Below, in pieces: positions 61,887 to 64,000 of a stretch of 64,000 nucleotides of DNA (positions are counted from its first letter, which is position 1; every line of letters begins with the position of its first letter). The notes beneath the pieces are model-generated. The model had not been told where the DNA came from. It saw only the letters and a program-made list of their open reading frames with translations, and did no database searches. Origin of the DNA: Atopobium sp. UBA2090 (GTDB lineage Bacteria > Actinomycetota > Coriobacteriia > Coriobacteriales > Atopobiaceae); assembly GCA_002331575.1 (NCBI GenBank), contig DCZG01000050.1, positions 1 to 64,000 of the forward strand, given 5' to 3'. A program made the translations under genes and the position numbers.

Positions 61887-63374
61887 TTATCTCGCAGCGG
61901 CTTCCCTCTTGTCGGCATCCGCATGCTTGTTGCCGTAGGCGAGAAGCACGCCCGCTCCCACCGCGATCCAGGCGATTGTGATGACCCACTCCACGCCGTT
62001 GAGGGCGGCGGGGCTGAAGGGCACGACCATCAGGGCGATGACGATGATCCCGGCCACCATGGCGCAGACGATGCCCGCCATGCCGCCGTTGACCTTGTAT
62101 GGACGCGGCAGGTTCGGCTCGGTCTTGCGCAGCTTGAAGCAGGCGAACCCGGCCATGGTGCAGGCGAAGATGAAACCGAGCGAGGCGACGTTGGTCAGCG
62201 GGACGAGCATGTTCCGGCCGAGGAACGGACCGACGAGCGTGAGCACCGCCATGACGATGTTGGCCTTGCGCGGGGCGCCGCTCCTGGGGTCGATCTCGGC
62301 GAACGACGGGGGCAGCATCTCCTTGCGACCCATGGCGAGCATGAGGCGGGACGACGCACCGAAGAACGAGTTCATCGGGCCGAGGGGGCCGAGGGTGCCG
62401 ATGGTGAGCATCGCGAGGTAGAAGAAGATGTTGATGCGCTCGAGCACGGCCAGCGCGGGAACGGACAGGGTCACGAACTCGTGCCAGTCGACGATGGTGC
62501 CAAAGGAGTAGATGCAGACGAGGTAGAAGATGCCCGAGGCGAGAAGGGCGATGGCCGGGATGAGACCGAACTTCTTCCAGTCGAGGTTGGCCGAGGCCTC
62601 CTCGGCCTGCTGCGGGATGGTGTCGAAGCCCGCATAGAAGAAGGGGGTCATGACGAGCACGGCCACGACGCCGCCGAGAAGGCTCGTGGCATCCGTGGAG
62701 CTACCGCCCGCGGCATCCGTGACCTGCGAGAAGACGGGAAGCGCGTTGGACGGTGAGCCAGTCATGAACGAGATGACCATGGCAAGGACCATACCGGCGA
62801 GCAGCGCCTTGGTGAGAAAGCCCGAGAGCTTTGCCGCCGCGCCGGCGCCATGGAAGTTGAGGTAGATGACGAGAACCGCGAAGCACAGGGCGATGACCGT
62901 CGGCCACAGGTAGACGTCGGCACCCAGAATCGAGTAGAGCCTCACCGAGCGGAGCCATGTGAGCGCGGGGAGCTGCGACCAACGATCGGTCAGCAGTGTG
63001 GAGATCGCGATGGCCTCCCACGGGCACAGCGGCGCGTTGCCGAGAAGGAGCATCCAGCCCGTGAAGAATCCCATCTTCCTGCCATACGTGCGGTCGACGT
63101 ACTCGATGATGCCGCCGGAGATCGGGATGGCGGCGGTGAGCTCTCCGAAGCACATGCCGATGGGGACGAGGAACAGGGCACCAATCGCGAAGGCGATCAT
63201 GGCGGGAATCGGGCCACCGCCGAGTATCATCCAGTCGCCGACGAGAAGGACCCAGCCGGTGCCGATGATGGCCCCGAAGCCGATGGTGAAGAAGTTGAAG
63301 AGCGTGAGCTCCTTCTTCATCCCGGTGCCCCCTCCCCCCGTGGTCTGGTCATGTGTGCTGGCTATCTCTGACAT
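61887..63374 (-). CDS. APC-family amino acid permease
   Basis: This encodes 495 residues with about 12-13 membrane segments. FFTIGFGAIIGTGWVLLVGDW is the family's segment 1 with the unwound GxG, followed by SGGIIEYVDRTYGRKMGFFTGW and FFYAGFDTIPQQAEEASANLDWKKFG. The substrate is unknown; it is not closely similar to the agmatine permeases of this window. AAGGAGGGGG precedes the ATG at 63374. It is monocistronic. Confidence 0.88.
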   Translation of the reverse strand: MSEIASTHDQTTGGGGTGMKKELTLFNFFTIGFGAIIGTGWVLLVGDWMILGGGPIPAMIAFAIGALFLVPIGMCFGELTAAIPISGGIIEYVDRTYGRKMGFFTGWMLLLGNAPLCPWEAIAISTLLTDRWSQLPALTWLRSVRLYSILGADVYLWPTVIALCFAVLVIYLNFHGAGAAAKLSGFLTKALLAGMVLAMVISFMTGSPSNALPVFSQVTDAAGGSSTDATSLLGGVVAVLVMTPFFYAGFDTIPQQAEEASANLDWKKFGLIPAIALLASGIFYLVCIYSFGTIVDWHEFVTLSVPALAVLERINIFFYLAMLTIGTLGPLGPMNSFFGASSRLMLAMGRKEMLPPSFAEIDPRSGAPRKANIVMAVLTLVGPFLGRNMLVPLTNVASLGFIFACTMAGFACFKLRKTEPNLPRPYKVNGGMAGIVCAMVAGIIVIALMVVPFSPAALNGVEWVITIAWIAVGAGVLLAYGNKHADADKREAAAR

Positions 63375-63604
63375 GCCCCCTCCTTCCGAATCGACTGCGT
63401 CGTGTTGCCGAACGCTCGGGTTCCTGACTCCCCGGCAGCCCAAAGCCCCGGCCTCCTGCTTTCTTCTCGTCCCAAACTAGTGGTCTGCAAGGGCCCTCCC
63501 CGCTCGCTGGAGACCTGCGGGGCGGAGCGGAAAACGAGCGGAACCGCCCGGGCGGCGAATGGCCAAGCAACTGCCAGAGCGCTACGATACTGCCCGACAT
63601 CGAC

Positions 63605-64000
63605 ATGAGCGGGGCGGAATTGGCAGAAAACGAGCAGTTCATAGGGCGCTTCGCGCCGACCCCCTCCGGACGCATGCACCTGGGGAACGCATTCTCGTGC
63701 CTCTTGGCATGGCTGGCGGCGCGCTCCGCCGGCGGCCGCATGATCCTGCGGATCGAAGACCTCGACCCGCGCGCCCAGGACCCCCTAGCAGCTCGTCTCG
63801 TCATGGACGACCTCGCCTGGCTCGGGCTCGATTGGGACGAGGGCCCCTTTTTCCAGAGCCGTCGCACCGACGTCTACGCCGAGGCGATCTCTCGGCTCGA
63901 GGCCAGGGGCCTCACCTATCCCTGCTTTTGCACCCGTTCCGAGCTTCATGCGTCAACCGCGCCTCACGCCTCCGATGGCACCTACGTGTATCAGGGGACC
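63605..64000 (+). CDS. gluQ: Glutamyl-Q tRNA(Asp) synthetase or glutamyl-tRNA synthetase, cut by window end
   Basis: 132 codons are visible before the window ends. GRFAPTPSGRMHLGNAFS carries the class I HIGH-type motif, followed by ILRIEDLDPRAQ and LAWLGLDWDEGPFFQS, standard for glutamyl synthetases. YPCFCTRSEL provides the CxC part of a zinc site typical of GluQ (YadB), which attaches glutamate to queuosine of tRNA(Asp). The presence of a QueT-like gene in the window is compatible with that. A full GltX cannot be excluded without the 3' end. The ATG at 63605 has only a weak ribosome-binding site. Confidence 0.85.
   Translation, partial: MSGAELAENEQFIGRFAPTPSGRMHLGNAFSCLLAWLAARSAGGRMILRIEDLDPRAQDPLAARLVMDDLAWLGLDWDEGPFFQSRRTDVYAEAISRLEARGLTYPCFCTRSELHASTAPHASDGTYVYQGT

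Noticed and set aside
63375..63604. tRNA gene before the synthetase-like gene
   Set aside because: A GGTTC-like stretch exists, but no complete T-loop or acceptor pairing could be drawn.

Overview
The window is about 64 kb of high-GC, gene-dense bacterial chromosome. The gene set points to a Coriobacteriia actinobacterium (Olsenella/Atopobiaceae-like). The clues are MurT/GatD, pyruvate:ferredoxin oxidoreductase, two agmatine-deiminase fermentation gene sets, two membrane-anchored LuxR regulators of the kind expanded in Coriobacteriia, and a Memo/AMMECR1/radical-SAM locus. The lineage is inferred from gene content, because no rRNA gene is present. The only stable RNA seen is a small SRP RNA near 20.5 kb.

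Region 1 (1-16.4 kb) has three related modules. In each, a LytTR response regulator and a GHKL histidine kinase overlap by one base on the + strand and face a divergent exported-protein gene or genes: a small lipoprotein in module 1, two duplicated Tat/lipoprotein GH3 glycosidases in module 2, and a membrane-anchored, domain-permuted GH3 enzyme in module 3. All three regulators keep the phospho-acceptor Asp, but kinases 2 and 3 have lost the N-box Asn and the glycine box. A RAYT transposase gene flanked by inverted REP-like palindromes sits between modules 1 and 2, and a solo REP copy lies after kinase 2.

Region 2 (16.4-28 kb) is mostly housekeeping: a nuclease-like orphan, an MFS transporter, a DUF2798 gene behind a possible attenuator, DedA, SRP RNA, a YcxB-like protein, an extradiol-dioxygenase-like/AMMECR1 fusion with its radical-SAM partner, Pgi, thioredoxin, PAP2 and a metallophosphoesterase. 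Region 3 (28-34.3 kb, minus strand) holds a LytS/LytR-type pair with a glycosyltransferase and a QueT-like transporter, then murT-gatD. This GatD lacks both catalytic residues.

Region 4 (34.5-49.4 kb) is devoted to agmatine/putrescine catabolism. Set A is ptcA-aguA-permease. Set B is aguA-permease plus two tandem carbamate kinases. Two 7TM-LuxR regulators, a MATE exporter and an amidohydrolase are interspersed. Agmatine would be deiminated to carbamoylputrescine, split to putrescine and carbamoyl-phosphate, and used to make ATP. Four promoters share a 10-11 bp phased GGTTTA-like repeat that may be the LuxR-type operator.

Region 5 (49.5-64 kb) has PFOR, an unknown protein, a Bce-like antimicrobial-peptide response locus (BceRS, a 50-residue membrane protein, ABC ATPase, two FtsX permeases), an APC permease, and a glutamyl-tRNA-synthetase-like gene cut by the window edge. 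A 1.48 kb segment bounded by a perfect 27-bp inverted repeat, carrying a YdcF/SanA-like gene in the opposite direction, lies between the sensor genes and the transporter genes of the Bce locus.
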